Assembly (NCBI GenBank): GCA_965247395.1
Contig: OZ252012.1
Coordinates: 1,240,001 to 1,304,000, forward strand
Reading direction: 5' to 3'
DNA: 64,000 nucleotides
Source: CAYRJD01 sp965247395
Lineage (GTDB): Bacteria; Actinomycetota; Acidimicrobiia; Acidimicrobiales; Poriferisodalaceae
Below the pieces are notes generated by a model. That model worked only from the letters and a program-made list of their open reading frames with translations. It ran no database searches and was not told the DNA's origin. A program made the position numbers and the translations under genes. Shown here one piece after another: positions 1-8,384 of the stretch. Positions within the stretch are counted from its first letter, which is position 1, and every line of letters begins with the position of its first letter.

Positions 1-715
1 CTAGACGAGATAGCTGGCTGTAGCCGCGCAGCTGGTGCTTCGTCATTTGGACAGACAAAGCTGGCAAGCCGATAACTCGTTGCACCCAGCGATCAACCGC
101 AGTATCTAGCTCGTCTTCATCTGCACAGACTTCGTGAGCCATGCCCCAAGCCGCAGCGGTCTGGCCGTCTACATGCTCACTAGTCATGATGAATTGACGT
201 GCACGCGCCATCCCGATTTCTGAAATCAGTCGCGGCGTGGCACCCCACGGCAGCGGCACACCCAGGTCAACCTCCGGCACGTACCACTGAGCGTCAGCGG
301 TGCTAATACGAAAATCACAGCTAATCGCAAAGCAGCAGCCACCGCCGATGGCGTGACCGTGAACCCGTGCGATGGTCACTACCTCGCAATCTTCGATGGC
401 GCGCATGGCTCGTCGGCCGAGCTGGCTGGCATATCTAGCGGCGCTGGCGTTAGGTGACTTGTCAAGCTCTTCACGCCGGTCGGCACCCGCACAGAACGTC
501 TGGCCACGCCCGCCTAACACCACTACTCGAATGTCGGTCTGGTCGTTTAGTGCGGTAAACAGCTCGACCACGTCTTGGATCATGGCTTGGTTATGCGCGT
601 TGCGTGCCTGTGGTCGGTTGAACCATGCCCGCAGTACCGGGCCTTGTTGTTCCAGCTCAATCCACTCGAGTTTTAGAGCAGACAAATCGTCAGGTTTTGA
701 ATCGGTTTTTGGCAT
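1..715 (-). CDS. enoyl-CoA hydratase/isomerase (crotonase) family protein, 3' end cut by window edge
   Basis: The gene starts at an ATG at 713-715 and runs off the left edge, so about 238 N-terminal codons are visible. The translation shows the crotonase fold: FNRPQARNA near residue 32, the first oxyanion-hole segment GGRGQTFCAGAD (about 68-79) and the second, HGHAIGGGC (about 119-127). Family members bind acyl-CoA thioesters and stabilise an enolate; the exact substrate cannot be read from sequence. The first catalytic glutamate of true hydratases (usually GGGCELA) is replaced here by GGGCCFA, while the second (PEVDLG) is kept, so an isomerase or other crotonase reaction is as likely as hydration. 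It is divergent from the hydrolase at 745, with only 29 bp between the two start codons. Confidence 0.85.
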   Translation of the reverse strand, partial: MPKTDSKPDDLSALKLEWIELEQQGPVLRAWFNRPQARNAHNQAMIQDVVELFTALNDQTDIRVVVLGGRGQTFCAGADRREELDKSPNASAARYASQLGRRAMRAIEDCEVVTIARVHGHAIGGGCCFAISCDFRISTADAQWYVPEVDLGVPLPWGATPRLISEIGMARARQFIMTSEHVDGQTAAAWGMAHEVCADEDELDTAVDRWVQRVIGLPALSVQMTKHQLRGYSQLSRL

Positions 716-744
716 TGCCCCAGTGTTGCCGTAAGACTGACGCA

Positions 745-1830
745 ATGCCAACTAACTCAGAAACCGCTACTAATCAATCCATCGGTAACCAGACCACCGG
801 GAATCAAGCCACGGGTAGCCCTTCAAAAAACGGTGTGGACCTGTCCGCTGTGAAGCATCACGATGTAGACGCGCTCGGGACACGCATTCATGTGGCCGAA
901 GTTGGTTCCGGCCCAGCCGTGCTGTTTGTGCACGGCTTTCCGGAGTCGTGGTATTCGTGGCGCTATCAGTTGCCGGTTGTGGCGGCGGCTGGCTATCGAG
1001 CTATTGCGATCGATGTGCGCGGCTATGGACGCTCGGAGGCTCCCACGGCGGTGGCGGACTACTCGATGGTGCGTCATGTAGGTGACAACGTGGGAGTGCT
1101 GCGCGCGCTTGATTGTGAGACCGCGACAATTGTCGGCCACGACTGGGGATCGCCGATCGCTTGGTCAAGTGCGCTGCTGCGGCCCGACATCTTTAGCGCG
1201 GTTGCTTTGCTGAGCGTGCCCTACAACGCTCGTAACGACTTAAAACCAAGTGCAGCGTTTCGCATGATGGGTGGAGACGATGAGTTCTATATCGAGTATT
1301 TCCAGGAGCCGGGTCGAGCCGAAGCAGAGATAGAAGCCGATCTTGCTGGATGGCTGCTGGGCATGTACTACGCAGGCTCGGGAGACGGTGTACGCGCTCG
1401 CCAGGCCAGCGGCGACGCATCGGGTGGACGCTTCACCGTTACTAGCGGCGGGCAGCTACGGGATCGCTTCATCTGGCCAGAACCTGGACAGTGGCCAGAT
1501 TGGATGAGTGAAGAAGACTTCGGCTACTACCTGTCAGAGTTTTTGCGCACCGGCTTTTCTGGCGGGCTAAATCGTTATCGCAACGTGGATAGAGATTGGG
1601 CGGACACCGCTGCCTGGGATGGCGCACCGATTACGCAACCGTCGTTATTTATTGGCGGCGAGCTGGATGGTCCGACGGTGTGGGGTGCTGGGTCAATTGC
1701 AAAGTTTGATAAGACGATGCCAAATCTGCACAAGTCGGTCATCATTGACGGGTCTGGGCATTGGGTGCAACAAGAGGCTGCCGACCAAACAAACACCGAG
1801 CTGGTTGAGTTCTTAACGGCCGTGCATTAG
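745..1830 (+). CDS. alpha/beta hydrolase, epoxide-hydrolase-like
   Basis: A 361-residue alpha/beta hydrolase and one of only two plus-strand genes. It shows the HGFPESWYSWR segment (about residues 63-73) typical of epoxide hydrolases and haloalkane-dehalogenase relatives, the nucleophile elbow GHDWGS with Asp133 as probable nucleophile, and a late GSGHWVQ with His339 as probable catalytic base. An Asp nucleophile favours an epoxide hydrolase over an esterase; the natural substrate is unknown. The reading frame is open upstream to 625, but that would run into the divergent crotonase gene, so the ATG at 745 was chosen. Residues 9-28 are a Gly/Asn/Gln/Thr-rich stretch with repeated GNQ triplets, like low-complexity segments in other genes of the window. 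It converges on mdh. Confidence 0.85.
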   Translation: MPTNSETATNQSIGNQTTGNQATGSPSKNGVDLSAVKHHDVDALGTRIHVAEVGSGPAVLFVHGFPESWYSWRYQLPVVAAAGYRAIAIDVRGYGRSEAPTAVADYSMVRHVGDNVGVLRALDCETATIVGHDWGSPIAWSSALLRPDIFSAVALLSVPYNARNDLKPSAAFRMMGGDDEFYIEYFQEPGRAEAEIEADLAGWLLGMYYAGSGDGVRARQASGDASGGRFTVTSGGQLRDRFIWPEPGQWPDWMSEEDFGYYLSEFLRTGFSGGLNRYRNVDRDWADTAAWDGAPITQPSLFIGGELDGPTVWGAGSIAKFDKTMPNLHKSVIIDGSGHWVQQEAADQTNTELVEFLTAVH

Positions 1831-1846
1831 CAACGGCTCGCTAACA

Positions 1847-1865
1847 ATTGCAGCAAAGCTGCAAT
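1847..1865. terminator. bidirectional hairpin between convergent genes
   Basis: A perfect inverted repeat, ATTGCAGC - AAA - GCTGCAAT, fills the 37-bp gap between the stop codons of the convergent alpha/beta hydrolase and mdh. The 8-bp stem with a 3-nt loop lacks a U-tract on either side, but its position between convergent genes makes a shared terminator the natural reading. Its inner core CAGCAAAGCTG also occurs in the hairpin after rpoC (52593-52611). Confidence 0.6.
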
Positions 1866-1867
1866 CT

Positions 1868-2875
1868 CTAGCCCAAGAGACCCATCTGTTGGACGGCGTC
1901 GCGCTCTTCGACTAGTTCATCCCAAGACTTCTCTATTCGTGAGCGGCTGAAATCGTCAAGGTTGAGTCCGGTTACAACCGAGTAGCTCCCGGCGCTAGAC
2001 ACCTGACACGGATACGAGGTAATCACACCTTCTGGTGCTCCGTAGTCACCGGTTGAGGGGATTCCCATCGACACCCAGTCGTTGGCTGGGGTACCCATAG
2101 CCCAGGTGCGCATGTGATCAACGGCAGCCGAAGCAGCCGAAGCAGCCGAAGATGCTCCGCGTGCTTCGATGATGGCCGCACCACGCTGTTGCACGGTGGG
2201 GATGAAATCATTTTCGAGCCAGGCCTGATCGTTCACCAACTCCGCGGCATTACGTCCGCCGATCTGGGCGCGAAAAATATCGGGGTATTGCGTGGCCGAG
2301 TGGTTACCCCAGATGGTCATGTTGGTGATGTCTCTGGTTGTGATGTTTTGGTCTAAAACCGATGCCTTAGCCGCTAGCTGAGCGATGGCTCGATTGTGGT
2401 CGAGCCGCGTCATGGCGGTGAACTGATCGTCAGCAATATTTTGCGCGTTTCGCATTGCAATGAGGCAGTTGGTGTTAGCCGGATTACCCACCACCAGCAC
2501 ACGAACGCCACTGTCCGCTGCATCGCTCAGGGCTTGGCCCTGTGAGGTGAAAATGCCGCCGTTGGCTTGCAGCAGGTCGCTGCGCTCCATGCCTGCCTTG
2601 CGGGGTAGCGAACCAACCAGCAGCGCGTATTGGGCGCCTTCGAAGGCAACGTTTGCGTCGGCGGTTTCGACGGTGCCTGCAAGCAGGGGAAAAGCGCAGT
2701 CGTCTAGCTCCATCTTGACACCGGAAAGCGCTCCCAGGGCGGGCTCAATCTCAAGCATCTGCAAGATCACCGGCTGATCCGGGCCCAGCATCGATCCGGA
2801 CGCAATGCGGAACAGCAGGCTGTAGCCGATCTGGCCAGCAGCGCCGGTAACGGTTACTCGAACGGGATCTTTCAT
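1868..2875 (-). CDS. mdh: malate dehydrogenase
   Basis: Catalyses NAD(P)-dependent interconversion of malate and oxaloacetate in the TCA cycle. The protein has the N-terminal dinucleotide motif VTGAAGQIGYSLL, a substrate-binding segment VGSLPRKAGMERSDLL, VVGNPANTNC, and the catalytic segment IWGNHSATQYPD, all typical of the type-2 malate dehydrogenases of actinobacteria. The ORF is open to a TTG at 2881, but AGAGAGG lies 9 nt before the ATG at 2875 and only 3 nt before the TTG, so the ATG is preferred. A small Ala/Ser insertion (SSAASAASAA) is encoded by three tandem 9-bp units at 2124-2150. It is last in the run purN-purH-folD-mdh, separated from folD by the tandem-repeat array. Confidence 0.96.
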   Translation of the reverse strand: MKDPVRVTVTGAAGQIGYSLLFRIASGSMLGPDQPVILQMLEIEPALGALSGVKMELDDCAFPLLAGTVETADANVAFEGAQYALLVGSLPRKAGMERSDLLQANGGIFTSQGQALSDAADSGVRVLVVGNPANTNCLIAMRNAQNIADDQFTAMTRLDHNRAIAQLAAKASVLDQNITTRDITNMTIWGNHSATQYPDIFRAQIGGRNAAELVNDQAWLENDFIPTVQQRGAAIIEARGASSAASAASAAVDHMRTWAMGTPANDWVSMGIPSTGDYGAPEGVITSYPCQVSSAGSYSVVTGLNLDDFSRSRIEKSWDELVEERDAVQQMGLLG

Positions 2876-2918
2876 GTGCAAATGCCTCTCTAGTTGGGTT
2901 AGTTGTCTGGGTTAGTTG

Positions 2919-3172
2919 CCGCGCTACTACCAGACGCGGCGGCCATCTCCGCGCTACTACCTGACGCGGCAGCCATCTCCGCGCTACTACCAGACGCGGC
3001 GCCCTGCCGATAACGGTGCGGGTTACCCCTCATGATCCGGGACTAATTGTCGCCGCGCTACTACCAGACGCGGCAGCCATCTCCGCGCTACTACCAGACG
3101 CGGCAGCCATCTCCGCGCTACTACCAGACGCGGCAGCCATCTCCGCGCTACTACCAGACGCGGCAGCCATCG
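2919..3172. repeat. 30-bp tandem repeat spanning the folD stop codon
   Basis: Seven copies of a 30-bp unit beginning CCGCGCTACTACCAGACGCG occur in two blocks. Four copies (3053-3172) lie inside folD and encode the decapeptide MAAASGSSAE on the minus strand. Two full copies and one 22-bp partial copy (2919-3000) lie beyond the folD stop in the mdh-folD spacer. A 52-bp non-repeat segment carrying the folD stop separates the blocks. The outer unit of each block has hairpin potential, GCCGCG - 11 nt - CGCGGC; internal units keep 5-bp arms. Units differ by at most one or two bases, suggesting recent expansion. Confidence 0.92.
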
Positions 3173-4013
3173 CCGCGTCCAGGGTGTTTTGCAGCAGCAT
3201 GGCTCGTGTCATAGGACCAACGCCTCCTAGACGCGGGGTTATCCAGCCAGCAACTTCAGCCACCGACTCATCAACGTCAGAAACTATGCGCTTGCCGTCA
3301 CGCGTGATGCCAGCCCCCACCACAGCCGCGCCGGGTTTGACCATGTCAGGCGTGACCAGCCCAGGACGACCCGCGGCCGCCACCAGCACGTCCGCTGTGC
3401 GGGTGTAGCTAGCGAGATCTGCTACTCCGGTATGAACGACCGTTACGGCTGCATTTGCACCCTTGCGGCGAGAAGCCAGCAGCAGCGCTAGTGGGCGACC
3501 GATAGTGAGGCCGCGACCAATCACCACCACATGCTTGCCTTCGACCGGCACTTCGTAAGCGGAAAGCATGTGCAAAATTGCGCGCGGGGTGCACGGCAGC
3601 GGTGCCGGTGCGCTCATAACTAAACGCCCGAGATTGGCAGGGTGAAGCCCGTCAGCATCCTTAGCGGGTGCCACCGCGGCCAGTACTTCCGCCTCTGTGA
3701 TTTCCTCTGGCAGTGGCAGTTGCACGATGTATGCGTCCACGCTTGGGTCGGCATTAAGGGTGGCGACGGTGTCTAACAGTTCGGCCTGGCTGACATCGGC
3801 GGGCAGAGGTCGGTGAATGGAGTTGATCCCGACTTCGGCGCAATCTCTAATTTTGGCGCCGACGTAACTGTGTGAGGCGGGATCATCACCCACCAACACG
3901 GTGCCAAGACCGGGTGCGCGCCCGCCACTGGCAATCAATTTTGCTACCTGTGCGGCGATGCTTTCTTTGATCTGAAAAGCCAGCTTTTCGCCGTCAAGTA
4001 GCACCGCGGTCAC
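3030..4013 (-). CDS. folD: bifunctional methylenetetrahydrofolate dehydrogenase / methenyltetrahydrofolate cyclohydrolase
   Basis: Interconverts 5,10-methylene-, methenyl- and 10-formyl-tetrahydrofolate, supplying the formyl donor used by the neighbouring purH and purN products. Recognisable motifs are YVGAK with the catalytic lysine, VQLPLPEEI, DGLHPANLGRL, PCTP and the nucleotide-binding GRGLTIGRPLALLL, then GGVGPMT near the end of the fold. The protein is 327 residues, longer than the usual ~285, because the last ~45 residues are four copies of MAAASGSSAE encoded by a 30-bp tandem repeat. The start is a GTG at 4013. It lies 21 bp downstream of purH and is probably cotranscribed with it. 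Confidence 0.96.
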   Translation of the reverse strand: MTAVLLDGEKLAFQIKESIAAQVAKLIASGGRAPGLGTVLVGDDPASHSYVGAKIRDCAEVGINSIHRPLPADVSQAELLDTVATLNADPSVDAYIVQLPLPEEITEAEVLAAVAPAKDADGLHPANLGRLVMSAPAPLPCTPRAILHMLSAYEVPVEGKHVVVIGRGLTIGRPLALLLASRRKGANAAVTVVHTGVADLASYTRTADVLVAAAGRPGLVTPDMVKPGAAVVGAGITRDGKRIVSDVDESVAEVAGWITPRLGGVGPMTRAMLLQNTLDAAMAAASGSSAEMAAASGSSAEMAAASGSSAEMAAASGSSAATISPGS

Positions 4014-4034
4014 AACCGCGCAGCGTAGTTGCGG

Positions 4035-5645
4035 CTAGTGCTTGAACTGGCGTTCTCCGGTAAAGAGCATCGCCAAGCCCAGGTTGTCGGCCGCCTCTAT
4101 TACCTCTTCATCTCGCATGGCTCCACCTGGCTGCAGCACCACCGCGACGCCAGCCTCAGCGGCCGCCTCTACTCCGTCGGGAAACGGGTAAAAGGCATCG
4201 CTAGCGCAGGCTCCCCCAGCGGCTCGTCCGGCGGCTTTGCTCGCGGCTAGCTGAGCAGACTCAACTCGGTTTTGTTGCCCCGCGCCTATTCCCCAGGCAG
4301 TGCCGTCCTTCGCCAAAACGATGGCGTTAGAGCTGACGTGTCCGCAAACTCGCCAAGCAAACTTGGCGTCTTCGAGCTCTTCAGTGGTGGGTTGGCGTTT
4401 TGTAACTACCCGCCAGTCAGAGGGTTGCGCTGTAAAGCTTGCGGGTGTCTGCGCCAGCCAACCACCGTTGATTTGGCGCAAGGCGACACCGGTCGCAGCA
4501 AGATCTGGGCCTGAAGCAAGATCTGGCGCTGGCGCTTCCAAAATGCGAGTGTTCTTGCGTCGCTTGGAGATGCTTTCAATCACGCCTTGCTCAAAGCCAG
4601 GGGCGATGATCAGGTCCGCCTGAGCGGCTTGGATAATGCATTCGACCGTTTCTGTATCCACTACGCGATTAAGCGCCACTATTCCGCCAAACGCAGAACG
4701 GGCATCGCAGTCAAATGCGCGTTGATAGGCATCGGCTAGGCCAGCGCTTCCTGAACCTGCGGCGGGGCCCGCCGTAGCGCCTTCGGCTGAGCTCGCAACA
4801 ACTGCGGCTCCACAAGGGTTGGCGTGTTTCACTATCACCACAGCTGGCACATCACCGGCGTTCGCTCCAAAATCGTGTGCCATGTGCCAGGCCGCAGCGG
4901 CATCGAAATAGTTGAGATAGCTGAGCGCCGAGCCGCCATGTTGCACCACGTGATCCCACCATGAGGTCGTGCCGCTGAGTCGGTAAAGAGCTCCTTGCTG
5001 ATGCGGGTTTTCTCCGTAACGGGATTGCTGGGTTTGCTCCAGCGACAAATGAATGGTGGCCGGCAGCGGTGTATCTGGCGATGATCCACTCTCGTCAAAC
5101 CACTCAACGATCGCTGCGTCATAGGCAGCGGTGTGCGCAAACGCAGATCGAGCCAAGCTTCGGCGCGTATCAGCACTGAGGCTGCCGTTTGCTTCTAGCT
5201 CGCTCAGCACCGCTTGATAATTGGAAGGCTTCACCACCACGCCGACCCCACCGGCTTCGGAGCCGTGATTCTTCGCGGCAGCCCGCACCATTGCTGGTCC
5301 GCCGATGTCGATCAGCTCAACACCAGGATCAGACGTAAAGGGATAAAGGTTGCAAACCACCAAATCAATGGCGTCGATCCCGTGCTCGGTTAACGCGCTC
5401 ATGTGAGCAGGCTTGGAGCGATCGGCGAGGATGCCTCCGTGGATGCGTGGGTGCAGAGTTTTGACACGGCCGTCAAGCATTTCTGGGCTGTTGGTTACGT
5501 CCTCAACCGCTACTACGTCAATGCCGGCTTCTCGCAGAACCGTCGCAGTGCCACCGCTTGAAACGATCTGCCAGCCCAGACGTGAAAGCCCGGCCGCAAA
5601 GTGGTCGATGCCGGTCTTGTCGTAGACCGAGATGAGTGCTCTCAC
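4035..5645 (-). CDS. purH: bifunctional AICAR formyltransferase / IMP cyclohydrolase
   Basis: Performs the last two steps of de novo IMP synthesis. The N-terminal cyclohydrolase domain is marked by ISVYDKTG, SSGGTA and the DGRVKTLHPRIHGG segment; the C-terminal transformylase by RYGENPHQ, KHANPCG and FDCDARSAFGG, ending near TGERQFKH as in the family. At 536 residues it is slightly long: after KHANPCGAAVV there is an inserted Ala/Gly/Ser stretch (about 20 residues) where other PurH proteins have a short loop. It starts with GTG at 5645, 11 bp after the purN stop, consistent with a purN-purH-folD transcription unit. Confidence 0.97.
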   Translation of the reverse strand: MRALISVYDKTGIDHFAAGLSRLGWQIVSSGGTATVLREAGIDVVAVEDVTNSPEMLDGRVKTLHPRIHGGILADRSKPAHMSALTEHGIDAIDLVVCNLYPFTSDPGVELIDIGGPAMVRAAAKNHGSEAGGVGVVVKPSNYQAVLSELEANGSLSADTRRSLARSAFAHTAAYDAAIVEWFDESGSSPDTPLPATIHLSLEQTQQSRYGENPHQQGALYRLSGTTSWWDHVVQHGGSALSYLNYFDAAAAWHMAHDFGANAGDVPAVVIVKHANPCGAAVVASSAEGATAGPAAGSGSAGLADAYQRAFDCDARSAFGGIVALNRVVDTETVECIIQAAQADLIIAPGFEQGVIESISKRRKNTRILEAPAPDLASGPDLAATGVALRQINGGWLAQTPASFTAQPSDWRVVTKRQPTTEELEDAKFAWRVCGHVSSNAIVLAKDGTAWGIGAGQQNRVESAQLAASKAAGRAAGGACASDAFYPFPDGVEAAAEAGVAVVLQPGGAMRDEEVIEAADNLGLAMLFTGERQFKH

Positions 5646-5656
5646 GCGCTAATTCC

Positions 5657-6256
5657 TTATTGGTTGGTTTGTGATTGAGTTTGTTCCGGTTGGGCCGGTT
5701 GTAATCGTGTTCTGCTGAATTCAGCGATGGTGGCTGGATAGAGTCTGCGCTCTACAGCCTTGATGCGTTCGTGCAAGGTCTCTTCGGTGTCGTCGGACAA
5801 CACGGGCACGGTTTCTTGGGCTAGCACCGGACCGGCATCGACGGTTTCGGTCGCGATGTGAACCGTGCAGCCGGTCACTTTGACGCCGTGAACTAAGGCT
5901 TCACGCACGGCATGCCAGCCCGCGAAAGCTGGCAACAGTGATGGGTGTGTGTTGAGAACGCGTCCGCGGTAGCAGTCAAAAAATGGTTCCGCTAGCACCG
6001 TGCCAAATCCAGCCATCGCAACCAGGTCAACATCGGCCTGCGACAAAGCAGCGGCGACATCTTTGCTGTAAGCGATGCGATCAAAGTTGGGTCCGAAATC
6101 TGTGCGTTCGATCACCGCAGTGTGAATCCCGCAAGATTTTGCTAGCTCGATGCCTCGGCAGGGGCGGTCGGACAGCACCATGGTTACAGGCAGGTCGGCT
6201 TCGATTATCGCCTCGAGAATTGATCCGGTTCCAGATACAAGGACGGCTAACCGCAC
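5657..6256 (-). CDS. purN: phosphoribosylglycinamide formyltransferase
   Basis: Transfers a formyl group from 10-formyltetrahydrofolate to GAR in purine synthesis. The 199-residue protein has the phosphate loop SGTGS near residue 8, the catalytic pair Asn102 and His104 in LNTHPSLLPAF, and Asp139 in ETVDAGPV, all expected for GAR transformylase. The C-terminal ~14 residues are a Gln/Pro/Thr-rich tail, another example of low-complexity extension. It starts with GTG at 6256, 13 bp after sucD, and is followed after 11 bp by purH. Confidence 0.96.
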   Translation of the reverse strand: MRLAVLVSGTGSILEAIIEADLPVTMVLSDRPCRGIELAKSCGIHTAVIERTDFGPNFDRIAYSKDVAAALSQADVDLVAMAGFGTVLAEPFFDCYRGRVLNTHPSLLPAFAGWHAVREALVHGVKVTGCTVHIATETVDAGPVLAQETVPVLSDDTEETLHERIKAVERRLYPATIAEFSRTRLQPAQPEQTQSQTNQ

Positions 6257-6269
6257 CGCGGCAGATTAG

Positions 6270-7154
6270 TTAGAGCTCGGCGACTATTTCGGCCATCAGC
6301 TCGCCGGCTTCGGTGGGGTTCATGCCTACCCGTGCGTCGGCGTCTCGCAGTGCCTCGATTTTTGCTTCGGCGGTGCCCTTACCGCCCGAAACTATGGCAC
6401 CGGCATGGCCCATCTTTTTGCCCGGCGGTGCGGTTACTCCGGCGATGTAGGCCGAAACCGGCTTGGTCATCTCAGACTTGATGTATGCCGCGGCTTCTTC
6501 TTCGGCCGATCCACCAATCTCACCGATCAACATGACCGCTTTAGTTTCCGGGTCTGCTTGGAAGGCTTCCAAACAGTCAACAAACGACGTGCCTGGAACG
6601 GGATCGCCACCAATACCCACACAGGTGGTGACACCAATGTCTTTTTGCTGAAGCTCATACAGAGCCTGATAGGTGAGCGTGCCCGAGCGGCTCACAATGC
6701 CGACCGGTCCGCCGGGCTTAGCGATGTGTCCCGCGGTGATCCCGATATTGCACTGGCTTGGGCTGATAATGCCTGGACAGTTAGGCCCTAGCAAGCGCAC
6801 ATCGGGGAAGTCTCGTCGCAGGCGGTTGTAGAACTTTGCCTCATCGTGGGCTGGCACACCTTCGGTAATGCAAACGATGAACTTGATGCCACCTTCGGCG
6901 GCATCAATAATCGCGTCAGCCACTCCAGGCGCTGGAATAAAAATGCATGAAGCGGTAGCGCCGGTTGCTTCCACGGCCTCACGGCAGCTAGCGAAAATTG
7001 GCACTCCGTCTACATCGGTGCCAGCCTTGCGAGGGTTAGTGCCTCCGACTACCTGTGTTCCGTAGTCGCGGTTTAGTAGACCGAAGTAGCGGCCTTGTGA
7101 ACCGGTCAGACCTTGGTAGATGACGCGGGTGTCTTTATCAACAAAAATGCTCAC
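6270..7154 (-). CDS. sucD: succinate-CoA ligase, alpha subunit
   Basis: With SucC converts succinyl-CoA, ADP or GDP and phosphate to succinate, CoA and NTP in the TCA cycle. The protein shows the N-terminal CoA-binding Rossmann segment (TGSQGRYFG, GTNPRKAG), LLGPNCPGI in the middle and the phosphohistidine segment GKKMGHAGAIV near residue 250, with normal length (294 residues). The start is a GTG at 7154. It follows sucC by 18 bp in the usual sucC-sucD order. Confidence 0.97.
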   Translation of the reverse strand: MSIFVDKDTRVIYQGLTGSQGRYFGLLNRDYGTQVVGGTNPRKAGTDVDGVPIFASCREAVEATGATASCIFIPAPGVADAIIDAAEGGIKFIVCITEGVPAHDEAKFYNRLRRDFPDVRLLGPNCPGIISPSQCNIGITAGHIAKPGGPVGIVSRSGTLTYQALYELQQKDIGVTTCVGIGGDPVPGTSFVDCLEAFQADPETKAVMLIGEIGGSAEEEAAAYIKSEMTKPVSAYIAGVTAPPGKKMGHAGAIVSGGKGTAEAKIEALRDADARVGMNPTEAGELMAEIVAEL

Positions 7155-7172
7155 GGCTATCTCTCCAGCGAT

Positions 7173-8321
7173 CTAGTTGGCTTTGGCTGCCAGCGCAACC
7201 GCGCTCTTGGCGGCATCAATCATGGTTGGCTGCATAAACAGCTTGTCGCTGAGATGTTCTTCCAATATCTGTCGACCTTCGTCTGCGTTGGTGCCGTCAA
7301 GACGAATGACGATCGGCGCAGCAATGTCGACCCTTTCCAGGGCAGCAACGATGCCGTTAGCTACCTCTTCACCGCGAGTAATACCGCCAAAAATGTTGAT
7401 CAAGATTGATTTCACGTTGGGGTCGTTGTTGATGACCTCAAGGGCGCCGGCCATTACGTCTGCGTTGGCACCGCCGCCGATGTCTAAGAAGTTGGCGGGC
7501 TTGCCGCCTACCTGATTGACAACATCCACGGTGCTCATGGCCAGGCCAGCTCCGTTAGCAATGACACCGACGCTTCCTTCAAGCCCAATGTATTGCAAAC
7601 CTCTTTCATGGGCGGCTACCTCGCGCTCATCACGGGGCTGGGTCTCGTCGTATTGCTCGTATTCCGAATGGCGAAACACCGAATTGACGTCCAGCGTCAC
7701 CTTTGCGTCCAGCACATGCACTCGATTGTCGGGAGTGAGTATCAGCGGGTTTATCTCCGCTAGGTCGGCGTCGCCCTCGACATAGCACTCATAAAGCTTG
7801 GTAAGCACTTCGATTGCGCCTTGCGTTGCGGCCGGGTTCAGCTTGGCGGATTCAACCCATTCGCGGGCTTGCTCAGCGGTCAGCCCTTCAACCGGATCTA
7901 CCCAGATGCGACTGATTGCTTCCGGGTTGTCGACCGCTACCGATTCGATCTCTACACCGCCTTCGGCCGACAGCATGCCGAGATGTTTTTTGGCCGAGCG
8001 ATCGAGCGTGAAGCTGGCGTAGTACTCCTCGGCGATGTCGCTGGCCTTCTCAATCCAGAGACGTTTCACCACGTGCCCGTTTATGTCTAGGCCAAGGATG
8101 TTTTCTGCGTGGGTCTTTACGTCTTCAACGCTTTCGGCAAACTTCACGCCGCCAGCCTTGCCGCGCCCGCCGGTGTGCACTTGCGCCTTCACCATGACAG
8201 GTGTGCCCAACCTGTTTGCCGCAGCGACAGCTTCTTCGGTAGTGAAAGCCACCTCGCCGTCGGAAACAGGCAAGCCGTAGCTGGCAAAAAACTGCTTCCC
8301 CTGATATTCAAATAGATCCAC
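7173..8321 (-). CDS. sucC: succinate-CoA ligase [ADP-forming], beta subunit
   Basis: Carries the ATP-grasp nucleotide-binding domain of succinyl-CoA synthetase. The N-terminus MDLFEYQGKQFF, the VKAQVHTGGRGKAGGVK loop, EINPL, and the C-terminal FLDIGGGA and NIFGGITR segments are all characteristic. Length (382) is normal and no low-complexity insertion is seen. Translation starts at a GTG at 8321; upstream is a 63-bp spacer to the helicase stop. Confidence 0.97.
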   Translation of the reverse strand: MDLFEYQGKQFFASYGLPVSDGEVAFTTEEAVAAANRLGTPVMVKAQVHTGGRGKAGGVKFAESVEDVKTHAENILGLDINGHVVKRLWIEKASDIAEEYYASFTLDRSAKKHLGMLSAEGGVEIESVAVDNPEAISRIWVDPVEGLTAEQAREWVESAKLNPAATQGAIEVLTKLYECYVEGDADLAEINPLILTPDNRVHVLDAKVTLDVNSVFRHSEYEQYDETQPRDEREVAAHERGLQYIGLEGSVGVIANGAGLAMSTVDVVNQVGGKPANFLDIGGGANADVMAGALEVINNDPNVKSILINIFGGITRGEEVANGIVAALERVDIAAPIVIRLDGTNADEGRQILEEHLSDKLFMQPTMIDAAKSAVALAAKAN

Positions 8322-8384
8322 GGCGGAATCTTAGGAGCCCTGTCGTGCGGTGATAGCCCGTGCCAGCGCGAGTGTCGCCGTCAG

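Noticed and set aside
625..744. Upstream start of the alpha/beta hydrolase
   Set aside because: It would overlap the coding sequence of the divergent crotonase gene and adds no conserved residues.
2919..3172. folD repeats as a CRISPR array
   Set aside because: Units are directly contiguous with no unique spacers, and four of them are coding.
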